This document shows positions 16,564 through 25,770 of a stretch of DNA of 64,000 bases, piece by piece (positions within the stretch are counted from its first letter, which is position 1; each line of letters begins with the position of its first letter). This DNA comes from ChocPot-Mid sp043804925 (GTDB lineage Bacteria > Bacteroidota > Ignavibacteria > Kapaibacteriales > UBA2268), in the NCBI GenBank assembly GCA_043804925.1, contig JAZDIP010000007.1, positions 43,537-107,536 on the forward strand. The letters are read 5' to 3'. Under the pieces are notes generated by a model. That model ran no database searches and had not been told where the DNA came from. It saw only the letters and a list, made by a program, of their open reading frames with translations. Both the position numbers and the translations under genes were made by a program.

Positions 16564-19074
16564 TCATCTGTAGATAAGTATTGTTCCTAAATTATACAAA
16601 TCATTGCCTGTCTTCAATTGCATCAGATATGTACCGCTATTAATATCGCCTGTGTATAATTTATGATTTTTTTCGTATTGCATTAATTCAAGCTCTTTGA
16701 TTCTAATCCCTAAAGGATTAATGAAAGATAATTTCGCCGTTGTATAAAACAAGTTTTCCGAGAAGTCTATTGATATATAATCATTCGCTGGATTCGGATA
16801 GATTTTTATTAATCCACTCGACAAAATATCCTCAATTAAATTGCAATCTGTAACCTCAACATCACAACGGTATGTGAACTGACACCTGTCATCTACAATG
16901 ATTAATAAATGATATGTTGTTGATGTATCCGGGTCAACTGCTATCAATCCATGGTCAAACTCATAAACTATACCATCTTTCGGACTCCAAATATATTCTA
17001 TTTCCATTCCCTTAAAAGTTTCCTCGAAATCATAGCCCGGTCCAATAACTATCGGATTTCCACTTATTACCCGTCTGCTTTCTACTGAAATAAAATCAAC
17101 ATCAGGTGCTACTACCCAAATATCTTTTTCAGCCCAACATCCTTTTGACCATGCAAATATCGTGAATACCATTGACCTTTCTACCACAACAGCTTCGTCA
17201 ATTTCAAAACGAACACCATCCTCACTCACCAGATAAACACTATCAATTGGTGGAGTCAACGCCATAATTTCAAAAAAGGGCTGGAACAGTATTTCATCCC
17301 CGGCTCTGCAAGCATAAATAGTATCACTGCCAAAGATTTGTGGCTTGCAGTTCAGAATTGCTGCAATGGTAATTATCTTTTCCCCACATTCATCTTTTAT
17401 TATTAGGTCCGTATAAAAATTTCCATCTCTTAAGCCGTTGGAATTAAAACTTACTTCTATTGGTGCATATTCCAGGACATCCAAATTAAACAAACTTTCG
17501 TTCAGCATATCAAACCGGGCTTCCCCGTTTAAAGTTGCTTCTATATAAGAAGGTATTGATGAGTAATTCCTTACATAAATTATAGTATCGACCGTTGCAT
17601 CTTGAGGTATATCTTCAAAATAAACGGTGTCTGAAGTTAATCCCTCAACTACATGCTTTATCTCTTGATATTCAGACCTCAATTCAATTGTAATACTACT
17701 GTCCACATCTGCATTTATTGCATCAGAATATAATTTCAACTGGGCTGACAATGCTCCCGTCTGAACAGGCCTATATGACCAAACAGCTAAATTCTTCGAT
17801 TCGTTCGGTTTTAACGTAAACGGAAGCTGTGTCGGATTCATATAGAATTTATCCGCATCTGCTCCTGTTATCTCATGTCTTGTTACGTGCAGGTCTGCAA
17901 AACCGTCATTTGTAACCGTAATAAAATCGCTTCTCTCGTTTTTGCAAAGTTCCCTGTTAAAATTCAATACGTCTATTGTCTGTATCTCTGCATAAAAATG
18001 ACTTAAATTTGTTGTAGAATTATAAAAATACGGTCTTGCCGCCGGTCCTATATATATCTTTTGCTTTGCAGTATCGGTTAATGTATTATAAACCAATATC
18101 GTATCCTGATAAAAGCAGGTTACCAATATATCAAATCCATTTATTAAGACACCTGTTGGGTCACGGAAAGGCGGCGTTTGCATTGCCAAATATTTTGAAA
18201 GATTAATATTGTCTGTAATATTGCCTAAAGTATCCATTTCGGTTATATAATCCTCCAGTGAGTTTGCTATATATAATCTTTCATTATAAGGATTATAAGT
18301 CAATCCACGTGCAGTTTTCCCAACAGATATTGTGTCCATTACCAAATCAGTAGAAGGGGAGAGCTTGTATATTTGTTTATCGTTGTATAGAGTATTATAA
18401 ACAGAGCCGCTTGGAAGAGATGTAATTCCATAGCTCATTTTTATATCGTAGCACTTTTGTTCACCGGTACTCAGATTATATTTCAAAGTCTTATTTTCAT
18501 TCTTTGAAACAGACCATAAGTGCTCATTTATTGTGATTCCTCCGTATCCGCCGCCACAGGCACCGGTTATCGAATCAATAATTTCATAAGTTGTTCCATC
18601 AATTACATAAAAGAAATCAGGTACCCATGTACTACCAACAATTATTTTTTTATCAGTTGTAACAGAAATATGCCGTGTATCTCCAAATTTTGGTAAATGT
18701 ATGAATTTTACAACTGCTTCATCCATTGGTCCTGTAGATGTCCATGGTATAATGTTACCCAATCCGGTGCTTGTCAGTATATCATCACCTTTTTTATAAT
18801 GTAAAATGGTAACAGCACCAAGTTTGCGATGTCCAAAAATCACATCTCCATTATAATTAATCGCATATCGGCTGGGACTTGCGGAATCCCTCAAACTTGG
18901 GGGAGCCGTCAAATATTCACCAAGTACTTTGTAAGAAGAATCATGAACCGCAACAACCGTTCCTTTGCCGGATGCAGGTATCCAGATTACTTTGTTGATA
19001 TTATAAGATTGTAAATTATTGCCGGAACCCAGCAATATCACTAAAATAGCTATTGAGGTAATTATTCTTTTCAT
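16564..19074 (-). CDS. T9SS cargo protein with propeller and choice-of-anchor-like domains
   Basis: An 836-residue exported protein. It has a signal peptide at the N-terminus, then about 340 residues of propeller-like repeats (YNPYNERLYIANSLEDYI, YNTLYNDKQIYKLS, GGITINEHLWSVS). Next comes an Ig-like segment of the type NERSDFITVTNDGFADLHV that recalls HYDIN/choice-of-anchor D modules, then a cysteine-containing stretch. It ends with a type A T9SS sorting domain from about residue 760 (IKIYPNPANDYISIDF to the end). T9SS exports such proteins across the outer membrane and usually cleaves the C-terminal domain. The substrate or ligand is not evident. It stands alone on the minus strand. Confidence 0.8.
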   Translation of the reverse strand: MKRIITSIAILVILLGSGNNLQSYNINKVIWIPASGKGTVVAVHDSSYKVLGEYLTAPPSLRDSASPSRYAINYNGDVIFGHRKLGAVTILHYKKGDDILTSTGLGNIIPWTSTGPMDEAVVKFIHLPKFGDTRHISVTTDKKIIVGSTWVPDFFYVIDGTTYEIIDSITGACGGGYGGITINEHLWSVSKNENKTLKYNLSTGEQKCYDIKMSYGITSLPSGSVYNTLYNDKQIYKLSPSTDLVMDTISVGKTARGLTYNPYNERLYIANSLEDYITEMDTLGNITDNINLSKYLAMQTPPFRDPTGVLINGFDILVTCFYQDTILVYNTLTDTAKQKIYIGPAARPYFYNSTTNLSHFYAEIQTIDVLNFNRELCKNERSDFITVTNDGFADLHVTRHEITGADADKFYMNPTQLPFTLKPNESKNLAVWSYRPVQTGALSAQLKLYSDAINADVDSSITIELRSEYQEIKHVVEGLTSDTVYFEDIPQDATVDTIIYVRNYSSIPSYIEATLNGEARFDMLNESLFNLDVLEYAPIEVSFNSNGLRDGNFYTDLIIKDECGEKIITIAAILNCKPQIFGSDTIYACRAGDEILFQPFFEIMALTPPIDSVYLVSEDGVRFEIDEAVVVERSMVFTIFAWSKGCWAEKDIWVVAPDVDFISVESRRVISGNPIVIGPGYDFEETFKGMEIEYIWSPKDGIVYEFDHGLIAVDPDTSTTYHLLIIVDDRCQFTYRCDVEVTDCNLIEDILSSGLIKIYPNPANDYISIDFSENLFYTTAKLSFINPLGIRIKELELMQYEKNHKLYTGDINSGTYLMQLKTGNDLYNLGTILIYR

Positions 19075-19271
19075 AATAGCACCATTAATATTAATATTAC
19101 AGAATTTTTTTTATAAACAATTGCTGCTCTTGTTTACAATTTATCAATATTCAATATAAATAAATTAATTCTTGAATAAAAAAAAATTTATACACATTTT
19201 ATATTCATTAATTAATTAAAGGAGGTACAAACAAAAGTATGAACCTTATTGATTTTTTTAATTTTTTATCA

Positions 19272-21569
19272 TTATCTGTTGATAATCAACTTTCTTGAAA
19301 TAACTTTTTTATCTGTAATAAGCTTAACAAAATAAATATTTTGTGTTAAGTTCTCTGTATTAATGCGTTCAAATTGCTCATAGTTATGTTCACTCCAAAC
19401 AGCATTCCCTAAAATATCTGTTATTAGCACTTCATTAATTTTATAATCTGAATTTGACGATATGAAAAAGTAATCAGAGGCAGGATTTGGATAAAGCGTT
19501 ACTTCAAAATTATTGTTTGTTTCCGTTACACTGGTAACTGTATAATTCAAAGCTGCATAAGCATCAATTTTCCCATAACCCCAAGTATTATTTCCACTAA
19601 CCGGGATATTGCCCGTATATGAATCTTTGCGAGATGTAGCTTTCAAAATATTTTTAATACCTTCAGGAGTTAAACTTGGTTTTGCTTCAAGCATCAGAGC
19701 AACAACACCGACAACAACAGGTGCCGACATCGAAGTCCCCTCCATCCCTGCATAATACCAATAGTACGAACCGTCAATAGTTGACTCATCAGCTAAGAAA
19801 TATCCATAATCACTACCCTTTTGCATATATATGTCATAAGAGTTCACAGACGAAACAAGGTATGAACCGGGTGCTGTAACTTCAGGTTTTAATCTCCCAT
19901 CAGCTGTTGGCCCCAAACTTGAATATAGAGTAATGTTGTCAATACTGTTCCCATTTTCAACAAGCTCACCATCTAAATTTGTATATGATTCTTTTGTGCA
20001 ATATGCACCAACGGTTATGATGCTTTTCCCGGTTCCTCCTATCTCACCAACTGTAACATTATTATCACCATCAGATACACCATTAACATCATAGCTAAGA
20101 AAAGGAGAACCTCCACCTGACCCATTATTCCACATGTTAATAGTACCGTCATTAGCTTCCAATGTAAGCAAAACAGGGTTCCAGGATTCTGTTTCGATGC
20201 CGGCAAATACCCTTGGTTTATCATTGAAATCCGAGCTTGTTACATATAATGAAATATTACAATCATAATTATCAGAGCCGGTTAATGTTATAGTTTCAAA
20301 TGTATTTTCGTTTGTTGAAATAACGTCAGAAGACACTCTCTCCGCAGTTTGAGGATTAATAAGAGAAAGAACAAGATTAAAGTTATTACCTTCTTCACCC
20401 CAAATATCAACAGTACCTGTTGCAGGTTCATCCCCCCAGTAAACTGGTTCTATATACATAAATGTATTTAACAAATTGGAACTTGGAGAAAAAGTACGTG
20501 ATAAATGCAATGGGACATCACCTTCGTTACCGGCAGAACCAACAATGATTTTTCCGGGACCTACCAGTGAATCACAACCTTCATCAAACAAGGAAGTACC
20601 ATCATGAGGTCCAATATGAATCCCAAGACTTAAATTCACAACCGCAGGTTTCCCCAATGACTCAGCAGTCTTAAAAACGTAGTTAATCCCATCCAGTATT
20701 TTACTCTGACCGGTATTGTATGCTTCTGCGTCCGACCCGCCCAAAGAAACAAATATTAAATCTGCATCCGGTGCTACTCCCTGATATTTCCCATCAGTAT
20801 TATAACCACTCCCTGCTGCAATACCGGCAACATGAGTACCATGAGATTCAAAAATAAAATCAGTTTGTTCATTTAAGATACTATTAGTAGTTGTCAGTTC
20901 ACTCCCATAAGAAAATCCTGCTGGAGCAGTTCCTATCAATGACTGATTCCAAACTCTTAATATCCTGTATTCTGAACCGTCCTGCCTTAAAAAATTTATA
21001 TGAGTGTAATCAAACCCACCATCCAATATGCCAACGATAACGCCGGTTCCCTTATAAGCTGCAGGCAAATCAATTCCTGAATTGACTTTCTCTGAATTGA
21101 TATCTGTCCTTACTTTATCCATTTTTTTAGAAACCGGTTCATCAATTTGAATGTAGTCAATCCCTTCTGATTTAGCTAATTCTTCGATACTGTTAATAGG
21201 CATTTGGATAGATATTATATTTCCGGCAACAGTACCAATCTTTACTTTAAGATTTGATAATGTTTCATAATTAAATTCTTCATTAACCTTGATTAAACCA
21301 CCGGTATATATCGAATTATCAATTTTCTTTAATAAAAATGACTTTGATTTTTTTGTATTAAGCATTAATTCGGATTTGTTGTCCAATTCCTTTAAAGTAC
21401 TAATGAGTTTACAAGTCAACGGTGATAGTTTACTTGGTTGCGATGACATCCCAATTGTTTCTTTATTGAATTGGCTTGTAGTGAATATATTGCTAACATC
21501 AATTTCACAAAAAATGTTGTAATTGATGGCGAGTACCATGATAATTAGTGTTATCAGATTCTTTGGCAT
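19272..21569 (-). CDS. Subtilisin-family (S8) serine protease, T9SS-exported
   Basis: A 765-residue secreted protease. Signal peptide at residues 1-21; propeptide about 40-150 ending in YIQIDEPVSKKMDK; catalytic triad Asp183 (GILDGGFDYTH), His243 (SHGTHVAGIAAG) and Ser613 (GTSMSAP). An oxyanion Asn lies in GSAGNEGD. A large insert (~350-560) separates His and Ser, as in the bacterial cell-envelope type. Residues ~690-765 form a T9SS sorting domain (VTLYPNPASDYFFI ... RKLIINR). Upstream by 103 bp on the same strand lies a lipoprotein gene whose product resembles this propeptide, so the two are probably one transcription unit. Confidence 0.93.
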   Translation of the reverse strand: MPKNLITLIIMVLAINYNIFCEIDVSNIFTTSQFNKETIGMSSQPSKLSPLTCKLISTLKELDNKSELMLNTKKSKSFLLKKIDNSIYTGGLIKVNEEFNYETLSNLKVKIGTVAGNIISIQMPINSIEELAKSEGIDYIQIDEPVSKKMDKVRTDINSEKVNSGIDLPAAYKGTGVIVGILDGGFDYTHINFLRQDGSEYRILRVWNQSLIGTAPAGFSYGSELTTTNSILNEQTDFIFESHGTHVAGIAAGSGYNTDGKYQGVAPDADLIFVSLGGSDAEAYNTGQSKILDGINYVFKTAESLGKPAVVNLSLGIHIGPHDGTSLFDEGCDSLVGPGKIIVGSAGNEGDVPLHLSRTFSPSSNLLNTFMYIEPVYWGDEPATGTVDIWGEEGNNFNLVLSLINPQTAERVSSDVISTNENTFETITLTGSDNYDCNISLYVTSSDFNDKPRVFAGIETESWNPVLLTLEANDGTINMWNNGSGGGSPFLSYDVNGVSDGDNNVTVGEIGGTGKSIITVGAYCTKESYTNLDGELVENGNSIDNITLYSSLGPTADGRLKPEVTAPGSYLVSSVNSYDIYMQKGSDYGYFLADESTIDGSYYWYYAGMEGTSMSAPVVVGVVALMLEAKPSLTPEGIKNILKATSRKDSYTGNIPVSGNNTWGYGKIDAYAALNYTVTSVTETNNNFEVTLYPNPASDYFFISSNSDYKINEVLITDILGNAVWSEHNYEQFERINTENLTQNIYFVKLITDKKVISRKLIINR

Positions 21570-21672
21570 TTTAATAACTCCTATAAAATTTATTTATTTA
21601 AAATATTTTCACATAATCTCGTTTAGTCATTTGATAGTTCTGACAAAAGTTTGACATGTTTATAGCATGCCT

Positions 21673-22131
21673 TTATCTTATTTTTACCTGCTCGTCAATT
21701 TGCAAGTATTTTATATTTTTATTGACTACAATTTGAAGAAAAAGGTTTAATGGAATATTAACTGTTAAAATATTTCCTGCTTTTGTGTTAATAATTAATC
21801 CTGAAAAATCTACATCACCGGAAAATTCCTGAGTTTTAATTAAACCTGATATGTAATAAGTATTATCTCTGTTGATAATAGAGTATTTTTTAATCATTTT
21901 TTCTGACGGTACAAAGTTATCGGATTTATTATATCTTTTAAGCTCCTTTTCAAAGTCATCTAAAAAGATTCTTGTTTGTGGAGACATTTTAACTAATTGA
22001 TTTTTATCGTACATGTTTTGCTCATTATTTTCAGGGACAGAACTACAGGCAACAAATATAATTAGCGGGAAAAGTACAAACGATAAAAGTTTGGTATAGT
22101 AATAGCATACGTCCTTATACAAGTATTTCAT
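21673..22131 (-). CDS. Lipoprotein resembling the subtilase propeptide (possible inhibitor)
   Basis: A 152-residue lipoprotein with lipobox FVAC (Cys29). Its mature part aligns by eye with the propeptide of the subtilase encoded next: KMSPQTRIFLDDFEKEL against KLSPLTCKLISTLKEL; YYISGLIKTQEF against IYTGGLIKVNEEF; TKAGNILTVNIPLN against TVAGNIISIQMPIN; IKYLQIDEQVK against IDYIQIDEPVS. It stops exactly where the propeptide would join the catalytic domain. Propeptides of S8 proteases act as folding chaperones and inhibitors, so a membrane-anchored stand-alone copy could be an inhibitor protecting the cell, or a foldase. The assignment is inference from the alignment; no biochemical evidence exists here. 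Confidence 0.7.
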   Translation of the reverse strand: MKYLYKDVCYYYTKLLSFVLFPLIIFVACSSVPENNEQNMYDKNQLVKMSPQTRIFLDDFEKELKRYNKSDNFVPSEKMIKKYSIINRDNTYYISGLIKTQEFSGDVDFSGLIINTKAGNILTVNIPLNLFLQIVVNKNIKYLQIDEQVKIR

Positions 22132-22162
22132 TTTTTTTCTTTCAGTTGAGAATTATATATTA

Positions 22163-22170
22163 CAAAATTA
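22163..22170 (-). promoter_or_regulatory. Bacteroidota-type -7 element for the lipoprotein/subtilase unit
   Basis: On the minus strand TAATTTTG fits TAnnTTTG exactly, 32 bp before the lipoprotein start. A matching TTG is not found at the expected distance (CTG is), so the promoter is tentative. Confidence 0.4.
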
Positions 22171-22241
22171 CAAATGATTTATTATAATTACAGAAAATTT
22201 ATTTTAGGTAAAAATGAATTACCGAAAAGTAAAGCCAGTTG

Positions 22242-22370
22242 TTACAACAGATTATTCTTTTTTTTGCCTATTATTAGCACTTTCCAAAAACAATAAAATG
22301 TCATCAATAACACAATACCCCATCCAAAGCCAAGAAAAATTATACCCCAAAGCGATAAATTTGCTTCCAT
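22242..22370 (-). CDS. Second MetS-like small transporter subunit
   Basis: A 42-residue peptide (MEANLSLWGIIFLGFGWG... ending KKKNNLL) with one hydrophobic span, a short outside N-terminus and a lysine-rich tail. It aligns with the 34-residue peptide encoded 118 bp upstream on the same strand: ME, G..F.G..W.I, F.C and KVL are shared. The upstream peptide immediately follows an NSS symporter gene, the position of MetS subunits. I infer a duplicated MetS-like subunit; it is too short for a firm family call. Confidence 0.65.
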   Translation of the reverse strand: MEANLSLWGIIFLGFGWGIVLLMTFYCFWKVLIIGKKKNNLL

Positions 22371-22487
22371 ATATTGCAAATAAATATAATCATGAATTAA
22401 ATAAATATACTACTCAAAAAAAAGTTTTCCTTCTGATATTACAAAATCAAATTGTATAAATAACATGTATTCATCATATTAAGAATT

Positions 22488-22592
22488 TTACTTTCTTAAT
22501 ACTTTATACATACAAAAAAACAAAAAAGTAAAAATAATGAACCATGCTAATCCCATGAAAATATACCCATATATTGTAATTCCTGTTTCCAT
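22488..22592 (-). CDS. MetS-like small subunit of the NSS transporter
   Basis: A 34-residue single-span peptide (METGITIYGYIFMGLAWF... ending MYKVLRK) starting 4 bp after the stop of the NSS symporter gene, with AGTAGGAAT as ribosome-binding site. In the MetPS methionine/alanine importers a tiny membrane protein encoded directly after the symporter is required for transport. Position, size, topology and basic tail agree. The next small gene downstream encodes a paralogue. Confidence 0.72.
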   Translation of the reverse strand: METGITIYGYIFMGLAWFIIFTFLFFCMYKVLRK

Positions 22593-22596
22593 ATTC

Positions 22597-24189
22597 CTAC
22601 TCATCATCAAAAACATATTTACTGTAATCGGGCTTATTCCTTTGCCATGCTTTTCTAATCATTATAGTCATTCCGACAGCCATTGTTATCATTATTATTC
22701 TTGCGAGCCATCTGTAAGGTATATCTTCGGGTTTGACAAGAAGTTCACCGTTAACATCTACTTGTTGGAAAAAAAGAGTGGGTATGGCATCCTGATAGCC
22801 CCAAAATATCATTATAAATAAGAGATATAAAGGTGTAATATATTTAATAATAAACTTAAAAGTAATTGGAATCTTAATATCAGCTCCCGAATTTAATTCT
22901 TTCCATCCTTTGTCAATACCAAAAATCCAACCGAAAACAATAGCTTCAACCAAAGCAACGAGAGTCAATCCAAAAGTTCCTGCCCAGTAATCCATTTCTT
23001 CGAGGAAACCAAACTGATAGAAAAAAACAACAAATTGAACAACAAAAAACACCAAGCCGGCAACTATGAATGTCGCTTTTCTGTGACTAAAATCAAATTG
23101 CTCTTTTAAAAATGAAATTAGAGGTTGTGCCATAGCAACAGACGATGTAATACCTGCAAAGAAAAGTAAGAAAAACCATATAAAACCAATCAAATTTCCC
23201 AAAGGAATTTGTTCGAAAATAATTGGCATCGAAACGAATCCAAGGTTGTAAGCGCCCCCTTGAGCGATTAATTGTGTTTGCACTAAACCAAAGAAAGCAA
23301 CAGCAATAGGGATTGCTATTGTACCACCCAGAATTACTTCTGCAAATTCATTTATAGAAGCAGTAGCCAATCCGCTAAGTGCTATATCATCTTTTTGTTT
23401 TAAATAACTTGCATAAGTATGAAGTGTAGTCATACCCACACTTAGTGTAAAAAATACCTGCCCGGCTGCGGCAAGCCATATCTTTGCATCTCCCAATGCT
23501 GAAAAATTCGGATTCCAAATAAATGCAAGACCGGAAAAAACACTTCTATCGGGGTGGTTTACCGGGTCGGGAGTTCCAACAGTAAATACCCAAATCGTGA
23601 GGAAAATTCCGAAAAGTAATAGAAGTGGCATTGCAATTTTTGCGAATTTTTCTATTCCACCTTTGATACCTTTGCTTAAGATATAGAAATTACATCCGAG
23701 AGTAATCAATAAAAACAAGTATGCTGTTCCAATTCCATTGAAATAACCTTTTTCAGTTCCCTGAAAGCTTGTTAGAAAATTAGTCATGCTTTCAAATGAA
23801 TTCATTCCGAAATACTCTTTAGTTAAAGAAAAGAAGCTGAAAGCGAGGGTCCATGACTCAATATATGTATAGTAAATCATTACAGTAGTAGCAATAAAGA
23901 TACCGATGACACCAATATATTTAGCTATTGGGTGATTCCACATGACATCAAACATACCGGGTAAACTTCCATGACCGTATTTTCCTCCATGCCTGCCAAT
24001 TGTCCATTCTATCCACATTAAAGGCACTGCCAACAGTAAAAATGCTATGAAATAAGGAATCATAAAAGCACCTCCGCCATTTTGAGCCGCTTGAACCGGG
24101 AACCTCAAAAAATTCCCAAGCCCAACAGCATTGCCTGCCATGGCTAATATGAGTCCAATTCTACTACCCCATTGTTCTCTTTCGGACAT
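22597..24189 (-). CDS. Sodium-dependent transporter, NSS/SNF family
   Basis: A 530-residue inner-membrane protein with about 11-12 hydrophobic spans. The N-terminus has the family signature WGSRIGLILAMAGNAVGLGNFLRFP, where the unwound first helix binds sodium and substrate, followed by QNGGGAFMIPY and GRHGGKYGHGS. NSS bacterial members import amino acids with sodium. The closeness of a MetS-like peptide gene suggests a MetP-type methionine or alanine importer, but the substrate is inference. It heads a transcription unit with the two small peptides, driven by a good Bacteroidota-type promoter. Confidence 0.93.
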   Translation of the reverse strand: MSEREQWGSRIGLILAMAGNAVGLGNFLRFPVQAAQNGGGAFMIPYFIAFLLLAVPLMWIEWTIGRHGGKYGHGSLPGMFDVMWNHPIAKYIGVIGIFIATTVMIYYTYIESWTLAFSFFSLTKEYFGMNSFESMTNFLTSFQGTEKGYFNGIGTAYLFLLITLGCNFYILSKGIKGGIEKFAKIAMPLLLLFGIFLTIWVFTVGTPDPVNHPDRSVFSGLAFIWNPNFSALGDAKIWLAAAGQVFFTLSVGMTTLHTYASYLKQKDDIALSGLATASINEFAEVILGGTIAIPIAVAFFGLVQTQLIAQGGAYNLGFVSMPIIFEQIPLGNLIGFIWFFLLFFAGITSSVAMAQPLISFLKEQFDFSHRKATFIVAGLVFFVVQFVVFFYQFGFLEEMDYWAGTFGLTLVALVEAIVFGWIFGIDKGWKELNSGADIKIPITFKFIIKYITPLYLLFIMIFWGYQDAIPTLFFQQVDVNGELLVKPEDIPYRWLARIIMITMAVGMTIMIRKAWQRNKPDYSKYVFDDE

Positions 24190-24228
24190 AAATCCCTTTA
24201 AATCATTTTATCATAAATAACTGAAGTG

Positions 24229-24262
24229 CAAAAATATGACTTTTTTTTATAGCAAGTCAAAA
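24229..24262 (-). promoter_or_regulatory. Bacteroidota-type promoter of the NSS transporter
   Basis: On the minus strand TTTTG, 21 bases, then TATTTTTG (exact TAnnTTTG), 39 bp before the transporter ATG. The same spacing is seen before mreB. Confidence 0.5.
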
Positions 24263-24368
24263 TGAGTTATTACTAAATATCTTACTTTATTTATACTAAT
24301 AAGTAAAATCTCTGAAATATTTGTAATCATTAAACGTTAATTTTTAAAAAATAATAGGAGTATATACA

Positions 24369-25472
24369 ATGAAAAAATCATTTTTAATAATAACTTTAAT
24401 TTGTATTTTCACAAATATTTATCTGGTCTCATCAGAAGAAAATCCTTTGTATTTGAATTTTCAAAAAGAAATTTATACATATAAAAACATGGCTGTTATA
24501 CCCATTATCGCTTCGAAGGACTTTATTCAAGGTAATGGTGAGTTAAAAAAGTTTGTTAGTTTAAAATCTGCTTTGGAAAATGACTATATCATAATATCTG
24601 AAAGGAGTATCGAGCTTCAAGGTCCTGGATTCCCAAATGTAGAGCCACTGGAACAACCAGAGCCCAGCCATGAACAGGAAGCAATTACCGATACTGTCTC
24701 TAATGTCTTGACCGGAGCAGAAATTGATGCTTTATTAATTCAGGTTCAAGGAGGAAGAAGTGATGTTAACAATCTTCTTATAAGCAATAAATCCGATAAA
24801 TATATATATCTCATGGCAGGAGATTTGGTTAAGGGCGGCAAGCAAGACAGGGTAATCGCAAAGGATATCATTGTTCCACCTAATACCGAAAAAATGAATT
24901 TGCCGGTTTTTTGTGTTGAACAAAACAGATGGAGATATAAAGGGGAAAACCAGAATTTTGGGAAATACTCAAATGTTGTGTCAAATACCGTAAGAAGTGC
25001 AGTCCAGGTAGAGCAGGAACAATCGGCTGTTTGGTCTAAGGTTAGTGCTGTTCAAAGTTCTTACGGAATTGAATCGGAGACAGGTGCTTATAGTGATGTT
25101 GAAACATCCGAAGAATATAATAATCAAAGAGATGATTACATCAAATATTTTTCAGATAAAGCAACTAATAATAAGGAGATGGTTGGGATGATTGTTGTTG
25201 CAGGTGATTCAATCATCGGTTGTGATATTTTTGCAAATCACGAATTATTAACCATGCAATACAATTCCCTTCTATATGCTTACATCACCGACGTTATTTC
25301 AATAAATGTCGTAAAGACATCACAAAATGACAAATATATTGATAAGGACAAAATCACGAAATTTTTTAATCAGGCAAGAACAGAATTTTTAGCTCCTCAA
25401 AAGCAAGATGTCAAACAAGAAATCAGGTTTTTTTACAATGAAAGAGTTGTGCATTACACTAAATTTGAATAA
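24369..25472 (+). CDS. Secreted ARPP-1-like (DUF6569) protein
   Basis: A 367-residue protein with a signal peptide (first ~22 residues). The core motif LMAGDLVKGGKQDRVIAKDIIVPP, seen here in two halves (YLMAGDLVKGGKQDR and AKDIIVPPNT), and the later GMIVVAGDSIIGCDIF match the ARPP-1/DUF6569 family, a domain of unknown biochemical role found in exported bacterial proteins. A low-complexity Gln/Ser/Val stretch lies near 210-250. It stands alone, between the divergent NSS transporter and a putative abortive-infection gene; 289 bp after it show nothing recognisable. Confidence 0.65.
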   Translation: MKKSFLIITLICIFTNIYLVSSEENPLYLNFQKEIYTYKNMAVIPIIASKDFIQGNGELKKFVSLKSALENDYIIISERSIELQGPGFPNVEPLEQPEPSHEQEAITDTVSNVLTGAEIDALLIQVQGGRSDVNNLLISNKSDKYIYLMAGDLVKGGKQDRVIAKDIIVPPNTEKMNLPVFCVEQNRWRYKGENQNFGKYSNVVSNTVRSAVQVEQEQSAVWSKVSAVQSSYGIESETGAYSDVETSEEYNNQRDDYIKYFSDKATNNKEMVGMIVVAGDSIIGCDIFANHELLTMQYNSLLYAYITDVISINVVKTSQNDKYIDKDKITKFFNQARTEFLAPQKQDVKQEIRFFYNERVVHYTKFE

Positions 25473-25770
25473 AAAAATCATATTGTTGGTATAACAGATG
25501 TTCTTGTTGTCATCACTCAAAAGAAAAAATTAATAATGTATTAAAATGAGAATAACTTAAAAAGACTGCTTTCCAAAATTTCACTTTCTTTATCAATGGA
25601 TTTACTGTTTTAGGTTCAAATTCCGGAATAACAAAACAGTTTATCAGTTGTTTAAAAAATTCAGAACTTTTTCATAATCAAACAAAGGGTAAAATAAAGA
25701 AATTGCTTTTAACTTAAAAAAATCATAATTTAGATAATTGTAAAATATAATTTGGAGATTATTGGGATTT

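Noticed and set aside
22214..22459. Plus-strand 81-codon open frame
   Set aside because: It is opposite the second MetS-like peptide and has no ribosome-binding site or protein-like composition.
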